Part shown: positions 1 through 12,614 of the stretch, in pieces
Layout: the number at the start of each line of letters is the position of its first letter
Position numbering within the stretch: the stretch's first letter is position 1
Assembly (NCBI GenBank): GCA_012295275.1
Contig: CM022670.1
Coordinates: forward strand, 35,205,301 to 35,246,300
DNA from: Chrysomallon squamiferum
Taxonomy: Eukaryota > Mollusca > Gastropoda > Neomphalida > Peltospiridae
DNA length: 41,000 bases
Reading direction: 5' to 3'
Position numbers and translations under genes: made by a program
The notes under the pieces: model-generated
What the model saw: the letters and a program-made list of their open reading frames with translations, nothing else
Database searches by the model: none
What the model was told of the DNA's origin: nothing

Positions 1-359
1 TGTTGATTGAAAAATAGGATATGTTCCATTTGTTGAACAAAGTACTACAGTGTTATTAATATGTATTAATATATTTGGAAACACAAAGTACAATGTTTTA
101 CATGTTCAAAGGTAATACAATTTTATAAAGTACCTAAATTGTTTCTTCTTAAAATGGTAAATGAAATCAGAGGAGGAAAATAAAAAAATACCCAAAACAC
201 AGATATTCCATCCATCTCTTATTAAATTTTTTTTTTTTTTTTTTAATACTATGGTATAAAGAAATAGTTTAAGAAACACTGATCTAAGTGATAAAGTTAT
301 TCACATGTACATAAATTGTATGTATTTTTTTTTTTTTTTTTTTAATAATAATATTGCAG
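1..359 (+). other. DPYD: DPYD intron, 3' part
   Basis: This AT-rich non-coding sequence has T runs at about 228-244 and 325-343 and ends in an AG acceptor (358-359) at the first visible DPYD exon. The upstream exons coding for roughly residues 1-50 are not in the window. I see nothing else in it. Confidence 0.8.
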
Positions 360-531
360 ACTTGTGGGCCACTTTCTAAGAATTTTGATGATATTAAACA
401 CACAACACTGAGTGAGAGGGGGGCTCTGAAAGAAGCTGCTCGCTGTTTGAAATGTGCTGATGCTCCCATGTCAGAAGAGTTGTCCCACTCAGCTGGACAT
501 CAAAGCTTTCATTGGCTGCATAGCAACCAAG
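360..531 (+). CDS. DPYD: DPYD exon (human exons 3+4 fused), carries a 1-bp insertion
   Basis: The exon starts in phase 0 (human codon 51) and reads [17 protein letters not shown], then RCLKCADAP. In this frame it then turns to nonsense. Dropping one C of the CCC at 465-467 restores CQKSCP, followed by a [13 protein letters not shown]-type sequence to the donor at 532. The restored part supplies two [4Fe-4S] ligands (human Cys87 and Cys91). Length is 172 nt against 83+88=171 in human, so there is exactly one base too many. There is no intron where human intron 3 lies. Confidence 0.95.
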
Positions 532-3500
532 GTAGTTTAATACTGACAATTAAACCTTCAGGTATTATTATTCCTGTTGTGGTTTGTAACTATTCTTTTA
601 TTTTGTGTTGTTTTTATATTTATTTTATATATATTTTATTATATTTTTTTTAATTTTTTTTAATTTTTATTGTTATTTTTTTATTTTTTTTTATTATTTT
701 TTTCAGTTATTTTTTATTTTTTTATTTTATTTTGTTTTCTTTTATTTTATTTTACTTGTTGTTTACCTTTTGTCTACTAACAAAATCAAAGTTCAAAATA
801 ATAAAAAGATTTTCACTCTAATAAAAAACACACCATTAATAAAATTATTTCTTTTACACAGAACTACTATGGAGCTGCTAAGATCATTTTGTCGGACAAC
901 CCACTGGGCTTGTCCTGTGGGATGGTCTGCCCGACCTCTGACCTCTGTGTTGGTGGGTGTAACCTAGACGCGACTGAGGAAGGACCAATCAACATTGGAG
1001 GACTTCAGCAATTTGCACTCGAGGTTCTGATACATTTTTAATGGTTTCATTTAGAATTTTTCAAAAAAGAGAAACACACAAAAACTAGTAATATCATCAA
1101 AGTTCAAAACTATCAGTTTTCAAACACACTGCTCTATTTTCATCCTGATGTCATAATTCAATCTTATTTGTATCACTCACTTTTTCCTGTTATATGAAAT
1201 AATAGTTTTTCCTTCTAATTAGTTTCATTTCTTCTAATTAGTTTTATTTCATAATAACAACAACAACTACTACTACAACTACTACTACTACTACTACTTC
1301 TACTACTACTACTACTACTACTACAGCTACTACTAGTACTACTACTACTATTACTACTACTACTACTACTACTACAACAACAACAACAACAATATACTAT
1401 TTTCAGATTTAAACACTCTACTATAACAACAACAATATATTTTGCAGATTTAAACATATGAACAACAGACTGGTCCTAAAGGATCCAGTACTACTTAATA
1501 CAATACTGTATGTTTTTATGTATGTAAATACCATGAAATAACTTCAGGTGTTACAGCTATTATTACTTCTTTCATGCAGGTTTTTAAAGACATGAAGATA
1601 CCACAGATCCTGCAGCCTGGTTATCCACCACAGGAGGGTTCCTACAATGCTAAGATAGCTCTGATTGGTTGTGGACCAGCCAGTATCAGCTGTGCTTCCT
1701 ACCTAGCCAGGCTCGGTTATTCAGACGTTACCATCTTTGAAAAGCAAGACTACATTGGTGGACTCAGGTATTTGTCCGACAATGTTCTTACGTAAACTTC
1801 AGAAAAACTGGGTTATCTCTCTTAGTGAATAGTTGTTTGGTGGCATAGGATAGCCAGTCGGATGTCGCGCAGTTGTATTTTGAGTTACAGCCTGTTGTTA
1901 ATGCAGTCCAATGCAGCAGTAGATCCATTTTTTTTTTTCCACCATAAACACCTCGACTTTCATGTCTGTACAGTTTGTTTTGCTGAAATCAGTCAATAAA
2001 ACATGTTTTTTGTGTTTTTGTGTGACCTGTCAAAATCTTTATTAATTAAATTATGCTAAAACTATACACTTATTTTGTCACGATTCATCAAAAATCTCTG
2101 ACATCAACCCCCATGCATCACATATCACTGGTCTGTAGAATGTGGTTTATCTTATTCTATCAAATCCTGAGTTTTGATCATTTTCACCATGTGACTGGTT
2201 ATCCTAAGCTGTCACATATTTACCAGTTTGATGAAGGTTAATGTTGTATTTTTAATTTTGTAGAATTATGATTATTAATGTAGACAGTTCTGTTCATCAG
2301 TTTTGTAATTAATCAAAATGAAATAAGCTGTAATGACTTGTGCAGAATGTGATGTTGTTATTTGGTTATTGCAGTTCGTCTGAAATTCCTCAGTTTCGAC
2401 TGCCGTATGGTGTTGTAGATTTTGAAATCCAGCTCATGAAAGATCTTGGAGTTAAAGTTAGTAAATATGGCTATTTTAATTAATGATTAAAACATGCTTT
2501 GTTTAAATATTCATTTGCTGTCATGGAATTATTATATTTTCTTATGAAACAAATAAAGAAATTAAGTCTTTCAGATTTTTAAAATTTTATCTTAAAAGAA
2601 ATTAAACATATAAGGTATAAATTGTTGAATCAGTAGAGGGTGTATTTTCTAGCTTAATTTACTTTGAAGTGGATTTCGATTTATCTGTTTTATTATTGTT
2701 AATATTATTTTATTTTTTATTTTTTTTTTTTTTTTTTTTTTTTTAAATGTTATATATTATTTTATTATTATATTTTTTTTATATATTTTTATTTTTGTTT
2801 GTTTAACATGTAATGTATTCCTTTGTAAAAGATTGCTGAGTTTAAATTGTGTATACTTTATCTGTGCTGTTGCAGATTGTTACAAGCAAACCACTTGCTG
2901 AGGATGGTCTCACTTTGAAATCCCTGAAAGAAGAAGGATACAAATCTGTATTTCTTGGCATAGGTAATTTCCACACTTACCTCTCACTTGTAATACACAG
3001 ATCAATAACTTTGAAACTTTAAATAATTCAAGCATTTTTATTTTTAAAAAGTAGTATTTTATTGATTTTGAAAAGAAAAAGTGTTATTATTGATATTTGA
3101 ATCTTATGAAACAAAATGTATCTCAATGATAAAAGCCATATGAAAGGTTACTGGATCAAATCCCATTGGTTCTAAAAAATATATGGCCTACATCCAAAGT
3201 AACAAAAATATTTTTTTTAAATAAACTTTCTAGGCATCTGAGAAAGGCTTTAAAAATAATCCCTGCTGTTAATTGACAAGAGCTGTTCAAAGAACAGAAA
3301 AAGCAGTCTTAAACAGTCATTACTAAATTATGACTGGCTTCTGATTACTATAGATTCATTCACTAGTGCTGAATCAAATACTTCAGTATCGATTTGAAGC
3401 AGATTCTCTTATGATTGGAAGACTAAAAATCATCCAGACACTAACAAATTTAGTTTATTTTGTATTTGTTCAGGTTTGCCCGATCCAAAGAAAATTCCAA

Positions 3501-6500
3501 TTTTTGAAAATCTGACAGAAGATGTGGGATTTTACACATCTAAAGGTTTTCTACCAAAGGTTGCCCAATCTAGCAAACCAGGTAAATTTTACTTTTATTC
3601 AAGTTCTGTTTTTTTTCTACCAATATCACCAGCTAAATTAAATCTGGATTTTTATGTTTTGATCTTGTTGGAAGATAATTAAATCAAATTTTTTATATAA
3701 ATCGTCATGACTTAATGTTTTGTGATCTTTTTTCTAAATTGTCCTTTTTAATAGAAACCTTACTGCTGTTAACAGAATTCCTGTTCATTTAATACAGTGT
3801 GTTCCAATGGTTTTAACACAGGAAGAAAAAAACTTCAGTATATTTATTTTAATTTATTTTAAACCTCTTCAGTACAAACTTAAGGTCAGTCTTAATTTTT
3901 GGTTCAGATGCTATTTTGTGAATGATACATCAGTATTGGCACATTCTGATATTTTTCAGGTCTTTGTGCTTGCAAATCCAAACTACCTCAAGTGCATGGC
4001 AAAGTGATAGTTCTAGGCGCTGGTGACACAGCATTTGACTGTGCAACGTCAGCGCTGCGATGTGGGGCCAAGCATGTTTTCATCGTCTTCCGAAAAGGAT
4101 TCACCAACATCCGAGCTGTGCCTGAAGAGGTAAACAAAAGTCATGTTAACAGACAGAGATATCTAGACTACGCATGTTAACAGACAGAGCTATCTAGACT
4201 ACGCATGTTAACAGACAGAGATATCTAGACTACGCATGTTAACAGACAGAGCTACCTAGACTACGCATGTTAACAGACAGAGCTACCTAGACTATGCATG
4301 TTAACAGACAGAGATATCTAGACTATGCATGTTAACAGACAGAGATATCTAGACTATGCATGTTAACAGACAGAGCTATCTAGACTACGCATGTTAACAG
4401 ACAGCTTATCTAGACGACTACGTATGTTAACAGACTGAGAGATCTAGAGTACGAATGTTAACAGAGAGATCTAGATTATGCATGTTAACAGACAGAGAGA
4501 TCTAGACTATGCATGTTAACAGACAGAGCTATCTAGAGTACGCATGTTAACAGACAGAGAGATCTAGAGTACACATGTTAACAGACAGAGAGATCTAGAG
4601 TACGCATGTTAACAGACAGAGATATCTAGATTATGCATGTTAACAAACAGAGCTAGGTTATTAGAAAAGAGAGTTGTCATTGTGTTGCTGGTTAAAATTT
4701 TCAGGTAAAATGATTTAGAAGGAAACATATATTAAACGTGCCAGGTAATTCCTTTCTCCCTTGTATCTGGCTTGTGTTTTATATTTATTTTATAAACCTT
4801 TTATTTTATATATAACCAAAATATCCCAAAAGAAATCCTCAGCAGAAATAAAACTGAATACACTGTCAAGCATTTATCTCGATTGTGAAAACTTACTTGA
4901 TTGTAGATGAAATTCTGCTGTAATTCAAATTTTAAGTAAGAATAAGTTGTAATATTTATTCAGTGTTTAAAACATGTAACAAACAGTTAACAAAAACAAT
5001 AGATTTTTGATATTTGGTAATAATACATATTGCATGATTTTTAAATTTACTTCAAATGTAAAATTCAGTTATAAGTTTGTATGTGAATAGCTGAAGACAC
5101 TGATTACTGTATGATGTAAATCTGTGTTAAATTCTGTCATTTGTCTCTTTCTAGATGGAGCTGGCCAAAGTTGAGATGTGCGAATTCATTCCTTTCATGT
5201 CACCAAAGAAAGTGTTGATGAAAGACGGGCGAGTGAGTGGGATGGAGTTGTGAGAACTGAGCAGATGGAGAATGGAGACTGGATTGAAGATGAGGAGCAA
5301 GTCATACGACTGAAAGCTGACTTCATCATCTCAGCTTTTGGTTCAGGTCTTTCTGATGAAAGTGGTTAGTATGTTAGTAATATCTGAAAATGTGATGATT
5401 TTTAGTTACGACATGATTCAGTTGTTTTCTTTGATGTTGTTTTATGCTGTTTTTTGTTGTTTAAATTTTAATACAATCTTCATAACTTAACTGATGCGCA
5501 AAAGGAAAGAACTGTGTGCTACATTAGATTCACATTTCGTTAAGTTTTCAGTTCACAAAAATATATTTTTATAAGGTTGTTTCATGGAGATAAATAAATA
5601 TTTCTTTATGAGAATGTATTGGCTTTCAGTAGTATGCTTTTAGAATGTTAAAATGGAAAGCAAACTATTTACCATAACATTAACAGTTTCCAGCAAACAA
5701 TCATTTGTCAAATGGGAAAAAATTTCTGATATTGTTCTCTGCTGAATAACTCAAACTATATTTTACACTGTGTTATTGTTTGTATAGGATTTTGATTTAG
5801 TTACAGATATTGTTGTTTATTTCAGTGATAAAGGCTTTGGAACCAATAAAGATGAATCGCTGGGGGTTGCCGGAAGTGAACTCGGAGACTATGCAGACAT
5901 CGGAACCGTGGGTTTTCTGTGGTGGGGACATGGCAGGCATTGCCCAGACTACCGTGGAGTCAACCAATGACGGCAAGATTGCTTCATGGTCTATGCACAG
6001 ATACATGCAGGTGTGATTTTAGTCAGTTTTAAAACAACAGTTGAATTTATTTCTAGTGAAATATAAATTAATTTTTTCATAATACATTTTTAAAAACATT
6101 AAAATTTAATGGCATTGAGATAGTTATTTTACCAGCATACATGTTAAGGATACTTTAAAAAGTTAAATTATAATGTTAAAAATATCTGAAATTTTTGCTA
6201 ACAATAAAATATTGTACATATTAGTCATTTCAAGTTATAAGTAAAGCTGTTGTTGTCAGAATAATCAGTAAATTGGAAGTTTGAAATTTGACTTCTACAG
6301 GGTCTTTTGACATTCATTTTTTGTTTGTCTTGTTTTCCTGAAGTATGAAATTTTATTATTTTTCATTCTTAAAGCCATTTTTAACACATATTTATACCAA
6401 TACCACTATGTTGATATTTTGTAGTAATAAAACAAAGTTTATTATTTTACAGAGTCTAGAAGGTGTACCTGTACCAGAGACTCCTCTTCTACCTCAGTTC

Positions 6501-7533
6501 TACACTCCAATAGACGAAGTTGACATCAGCATTAAAATGTGTGGACTCAAGTTCCCAAACCCATTTGGACTTGCCAGTGCTCCCCCCACTACCAGCTCAG
6601 CCATGATCAGAAGAGCCTTTGAGGCAGGGTGGGGATTCGCACTGACAAAGACATTCTCACTGGACAAGGTAAAATAGTTACACTGGATTGTTTCCCTTTC
6701 TGTAACTCACACTTCTGAAGACTTGGTAAGCACGTTGGAAGAATGGTAACTTAAATGTAAATAGATTATTTATGTTTTATGTGGATCTAGAGTCTATATC
6801 CTAGTTTTATGATGATTAATTTTGTTTCCTCCATGCTTTAAATTATTTCTTATCTGGGACTTTTTAACCACCATGATGCAGAACCCTTTTCAGTTATTAT
6901 ATTATCTATTTTGTATCTTTCTGTGATGTTTAGGTGAGAGTCTGTGGTTTTAGAATAAACAGATAGATTTTATGTTTCAAATCTTGTTAATTATATATAT
7001 TTTTGCCAGTTGACTTCAACTTTATCATTTGACAGGTTTATAAACTGATTTGAAATATTGTGACACTTTCAGGATGTCGTGACAAATGTTTCACCTCGTA
7101 TTGTTCGTGGAACCACATCAGGTCATGTGTTTGGTCCAGGTCAAGGGTCGTTTCTGAATATAGAGCTGATCAGTGAAAAGACAGCTGCCTACTGGTGCAG
7201 AACCATCACAGAACTCAAAGAGGACTTCCCTGAAAAGGTACAAACAGAGCCAGTGCAAACTTTCCTTGTTTGTCTTGACTCATTCACATAATTTGTAGTG
7301 ACTTGGAATACTGTTGTTTCGTTATTGAAAGTTGTGATGATTATGGCCTGGGGTTCAGAACAGTATAGATTTATGATAACTATAAATAAGATTAAATACA
7401 GGCATATGATTTCCAATTAACAGATCATTAATATATTACAGATAGAATTAATAGTTTTCAGTACCATGGAAACTCATAATATTTTAATTCTTCAATGTAA
7501 ATTTTGTATCCATGATCTATTTGTTGTCCTGTT

Positions 7534-7564
<31 letters not shown>

Positions 7565-10500
7565 TCTGTGTTTTTATTAAAATTTTTTTTTTTTTTTGAT
7601 GTCACTGGAAGCATTTTGTAGGTAAAATTACTTTTAAGAAATGCAAAACCAATTTTTTTGTGGTGGAATTTATTGGTTTTTTTTGCAAAAATAATTTTTC
7701 AGTGATTGACAAGTATTTGTAAACCTCAGGAATTAAACTTCTTAGTAAATAAAGTCCAGTTAAGACATGTATTTGTTGATTTTATTTTTCAGATTCTGAT
7801 AGGCAGCATCATGTGTGGCTACATTGAGGAAGACTGGACAGAGCTGGCCAAGATGGCCGAGGTACATTTTTAATTTTCATTGTTCATGAATTTTTCTAAT
7901 AGTAACATGATAGTAACTAGTCAAACATGTACCTTTGTAAGTAATTTAATAAACAAATACCTTACAGGAATGAATGATGTAGTATAGATATACATACATT
8001 ATTTTATTTTAATTAAAAAATAAACTAGTTTCATAAGATAGCAGCATCTTCTGTGAATTTTAAAAAAAAAAAGATTTTTTACTTTACTATAAAAAGAAAA
8101 TCATTTATGAATTAGCTGTATTCACAAGGTAGTTGACATTTTGTTTGTCAGTGTATCAGAGTTTGATGATTTTATTTTCAGACAGCAGGAGCTGATGCTC
8201 TAGAGCTGAATCTGTCTTGTCCTCATGGTATGGGGGAGAAAGGCATGGGACTGGCGTGTGGTCAGGTACATAGAAATACAGCTGTCTTTACTTTTTAAAA
8301 CCTCAGTATTCTGAATATTACTGCGTTTATTCCCATTTCAGTCCATCTTGAAGATTATAGAAATACAAGATCAGATGTTCAATGAATGTAAATTAACCAG
8401 TGTTATCTAGTCTTGTTATTAAAATAAATTTTCTTCATGGAAAATGCTACAACCAAAGATATAATTGTTAATTTTTAATAAGAATATTTTATAAAAGTTT
8501 CAAAGGAGCATCATATTTAAGTTACAGAGTGAACTGTTAGAGTATTCATTTTCTTTTATAATTAGTTTACATGAACATACAGCATCTAACTGTATTTTGT
8601 CACACTGGGTACCGGTTTTCTCAGATACAAATAAGCAGACTGTTGTTTCAGGATGCAGAACTGGTACGTAATATATGTAAGTGGGTGCGTGCTGCTGTGA
8701 AGATTCCTTTCTTTGCCAAACTGACACCCAATGTCACTGACATCACTGTGATAGCCAGAGCTGCTTATGAAGGTATGTGTCTGTTTTCTGCTTCTTTTTC
8801 CTTTACTCTTCATTATCATTCACAAAACCTTTTTGAGATTTTCTCTCATTCAGCTGCAATGACTGACTTTTAAGGGATAATTAACTATAGCGTTGACATG
8901 ATATGTATAAAAAATGTACATATTAGTGAATATAGATTCCTTTTCTACTGTCTTTGGTTGATGAAAAAGATCCTTAGATATGAATCAAAAGTTTTAAAGG
9001 GGTCATCAGTCATATTAAATGAAAAAGGTTGAAAACCAGTGGAAAATATTTAAAAAGGAAATCTAAAATAAACGTAATTTTGTTTTCATTCACGTGGAGT
9101 TAATTATGTTAACTGTAACCACTGGTGATTTGTTTCAGGCAAAGCTGATGGTGTCACAGCCACTAACACTGTGTCTGGACTGATGGGTCTGCGGACAGAT
9201 GGAAGTGCCTGGCCAAGCGTGGGTAGGGAACGCAGGACAACGTACGGTGGTGTTTCTGGTAATGCTATTCGGCCCATTTCTCTGCGAGCTGTGTCTGCCA
9301 TTGCTAACGCACTGCCAGGTTTTCCCATTCTAGCCACAGGAGGAATAGATTCAGCCGATACTGGACTACAGTTTCTTCAGGCTGGAGCTTCAGTGCTTCA
9401 GGTGAGATAAATCATGTAACTGTAAATTATTGAAAAATTTCATAGATTATTGTATAAAAGATTTTAGGTTGAAAATCCTTTTTCAAAAAACCAAAATCCA
9501 TAATTATTTTTTGAGCTGCAGAGATTCTGATATCTTGCCATTTTTTGAATTTTCAGGAAAAAATCAAGCTAAACAAAGATGGTTTATTTTATACTAGAAT
9601 TTCAAGAAATAGGTAGTAACATTTATAGAATGTGGAGAAGCAACATGAATTTTGGCAATACTTTCACTTGTTATTTGTATTACCAATTCTTAATACAGTA
9701 ATTATTTGTAAATTAAAAACAAGGATCATAAACAACAAGTAAATAATGTTCTAATATTAAAACTACACTGACTGGTTTGTACAGGTGGGCAGTGCCATTC
9801 AGAACCAGGACTTCACAGTCATCCAGGACTACATAACTGGACTGAAGACTCTGTTGTACCTGTCCAGCATGGACGACTGCCTGCAGGGCTGGGATGGACA
9901 AAGTCCACCTGTACCTAAACACCAGAAGGGAAAACCTGTGCTGAAAGTAGCAGACCTGGTTGGTCAGGTTAGTCTTTTAACAGTGTTTATTACAGTAATG
10001 ATGATGATGGAGGATACATTTGTTATTGATAATAATGATGATATTGTTAAGACTTAGTTCATCAGGATAGTTATTTTTATAGTATTCTGTTTCACTCTTT
10101 TTGATTATTTTGATGATTTTGATGATGATGATGTTAACATTAATGTGGCTGACTTAGGTTAATTCTTTTCATTAGTTTTCTCTATTATCATTGTTAACAT
10201 TGATGATGATGATGTTAACATTAATGTGGCAGATTTGATTGGTCAGATCACTGTTTTCATAATTTTCACTGTTACTGTTGTTGGTGCTACTGATGATGAA
10301 TTCAGTGATGATATTAAAGTTGAATTTGAAAATGAATGGTAAACAACTTTCTTGTATCTAACTCAGTTATCAACCGTTGGCTGTTTACAGACTAGAGAAA
10401 AAAATTCAAAATAAAAATTTATAAAAAGTTCTTATACTCTTTTGTAAAAAAAAAAAATTCAAAAAATTAGTTAGATAAAAAAAAAACAGAAGAGAACAAA

Positions 10501-10677
10501 GTCATGAATACAAGTAAATCTTTTTTTTTTTTTTTTTCTTTTCAACTCACCTTGAAATTTTATTTTAATATCTATGAATAAGTGCATTTATACCTGAACA
10601 CCCCACTTGATATATATTTTATATTTGTTTTACATATGTTTATTATTTGGTATAGGTATATATATATATTTTTAAAT

Positions 10678-10708
<31 letters not shown>

Positions 10709-12137
10709 TTTGTGTGTGTGTATTTTGGGGGATTTTGTTGTTTTTGGGAGTTTTTGGTTTTTGTTTTTTGTAATTTTGTTACTAAAAAAAAAATATTTTA
10801 CCTTTATTTGTAGCATTTGCCATCTTTTGGACCATACATGAAGAAACGACAAGAAATAATCAGAAAAGAGAAAGAGAAGATGGATCTGCTGGATGACAAA
10901 CTGAAACCTGAGCCAATCAGACCAGCCAACACACCAAAGAAACCAGTCCCAAAAGTCAAGGTAAATACACTCACACAAATTTTACACAGACAATCTAAAT
11001 ACAGACAATGTAAATAAAGTGTAAATTTATCCAAAGCTGCATGTTTTGCCATGTACATACCTGTTTCCAAAAATTGATGAAAGTCAATGCTAATCTCAGA
11101 ATAGTGCTTTCAGTTTAATTGCAAAATAGATGTTATTGAAAGCACATATCAAATCAGTCAGAATTTTAGACCAGACAGATCCAAACTTGGTTTCTGTTAT
11201 TAAAAGAAAATGCTACCAAAACAAGCTTAAATAGTGTTCCAGAAGTTGTTATGAGTGGGGCATTTTTTGTTTTTGATTCACAAAACAATCAACTTGAACT
11301 TGTTCTGTGTGTTCCAAATTGTCAGCTGCATTTTAAAACAAACATTAATATCAGTAAATTAATTATACATCCATACATACATATGTGCATATATAAAATC
11401 TGAATTAATATACACAAACATGTGTATGTTTATAAACAAAAGTGTATGTATGATATTACTGAGTATTTTAAGATTATATCTAGTGGAATGGAACCTTTTA
11501 TGTTACAGTTCTGTTGTTTATATAAATACATTATTTATATAATGTTTATGTTAAAATTTATTTTAATAAAGGATGTGGTAGGTGCTGCTCTGTCTATGAT
11601 TGGTTCCTATGGTGAACTTGATAACACTCAGCAAGTGGTGGCTGTTATAGATGAGGTAAGATTATTCATTATATTCATACTTTTGTGTTTGTGTCAAAAT
11701 GTAGTTGCTGTTGAAGATAGTGTTGATGCTGGTTATTCTGTGTATCAGTTACTATGAAAGGAAGATGTTTAGTTTAACCCTGGCACTTTTGTCCATTAAA
11801 GAGACATTTTTAATGTACTTACAACAATTAGTATAAACTTCTGACTCTCAAAGTGGAGATAACCAGATTCTAGTCAGTGTAAGACAGGTGTGAGCACTAC
11901 AAATCACATTAAAACTAATGTAGTGTTAATATATTTTCCCATTTTTTCATTTTTATCATTTTTTTAATGTTTTTTTATTAATTTATTATTATTAATTTTT
12001 TTAATTTTTTTTTTATTTGTTTATTTGTTTATTTATTTTTTATTATATTTTAATTAATTAATTTATTTATTTTTTATTATATTTTAATTAATTAATTAAT
12101 TTATTTATTTATTTATTATATTTTATTTTATTTTATT

Positions 12138-12180
<43 letters not shown>

Positions 12181-12558
12181 TTTGTTTCTTTTGTATGGTT
12201 TTTCTTTTTTCTAATTTTATGCATTTGTTTTAAATGTTAACTGTTATTTTCTAAATGATGTAAAAATGGTAGCACCATATTACATCAGATATTACTGTGG
12301 TGTTTGTTTTCAGGATATGTGTATCAACTGTGGCAAGTGCTACATGACTTGCAATGACTCAGGATACCAGGCCATTTACTTTGATCCTGAGACACACCTT
12401 GCCCGAGTGAGTGAAGACTGCACAGGTAATACACATACCTTTTGTACAAATTTAATTTTATTTTTTAAAAATTATTTTTTTGTTCCTTTATATGTTTTGT
12501 ATGTATTATTATTATTGTTTTGTTGTTGTTACTGTTGTTGTCATTGTAATCATTGAAA

Positions 12559-12614
<56 letters not shown>

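Noticed and set aside
1215-1457. Minus-strand poly-Ser/Cys frame
   Set aside because: Translation of the AAC/TAC microsatellite in a DPYD intron.
4142-4655. CRISPR-like array of regular short repeats
   Set aside because: Repeats are contiguous without unique spacers and lie in a eukaryotic intron, so they form a minisatellite. The same applies to the arrays at 27395-28075 and 32255-33440.
465-5253. Programmed ribosomal frameshifting to explain the two DPYD frame breaks
   Set aside because: There is no known slippery site or antizyme-like signal, DPYD is not known to use frameshifting, and each exon differs from the expected length by exactly one base. Indel error or mutation is simpler.
9104-9337. 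Minus-strand 77-codon frame with varied composition
   Set aside because: Antisense shadow of the conserved DPYD exon at 9139-9401. The same holds for minus-strand frames at 5797-6006 and 9713-9922.
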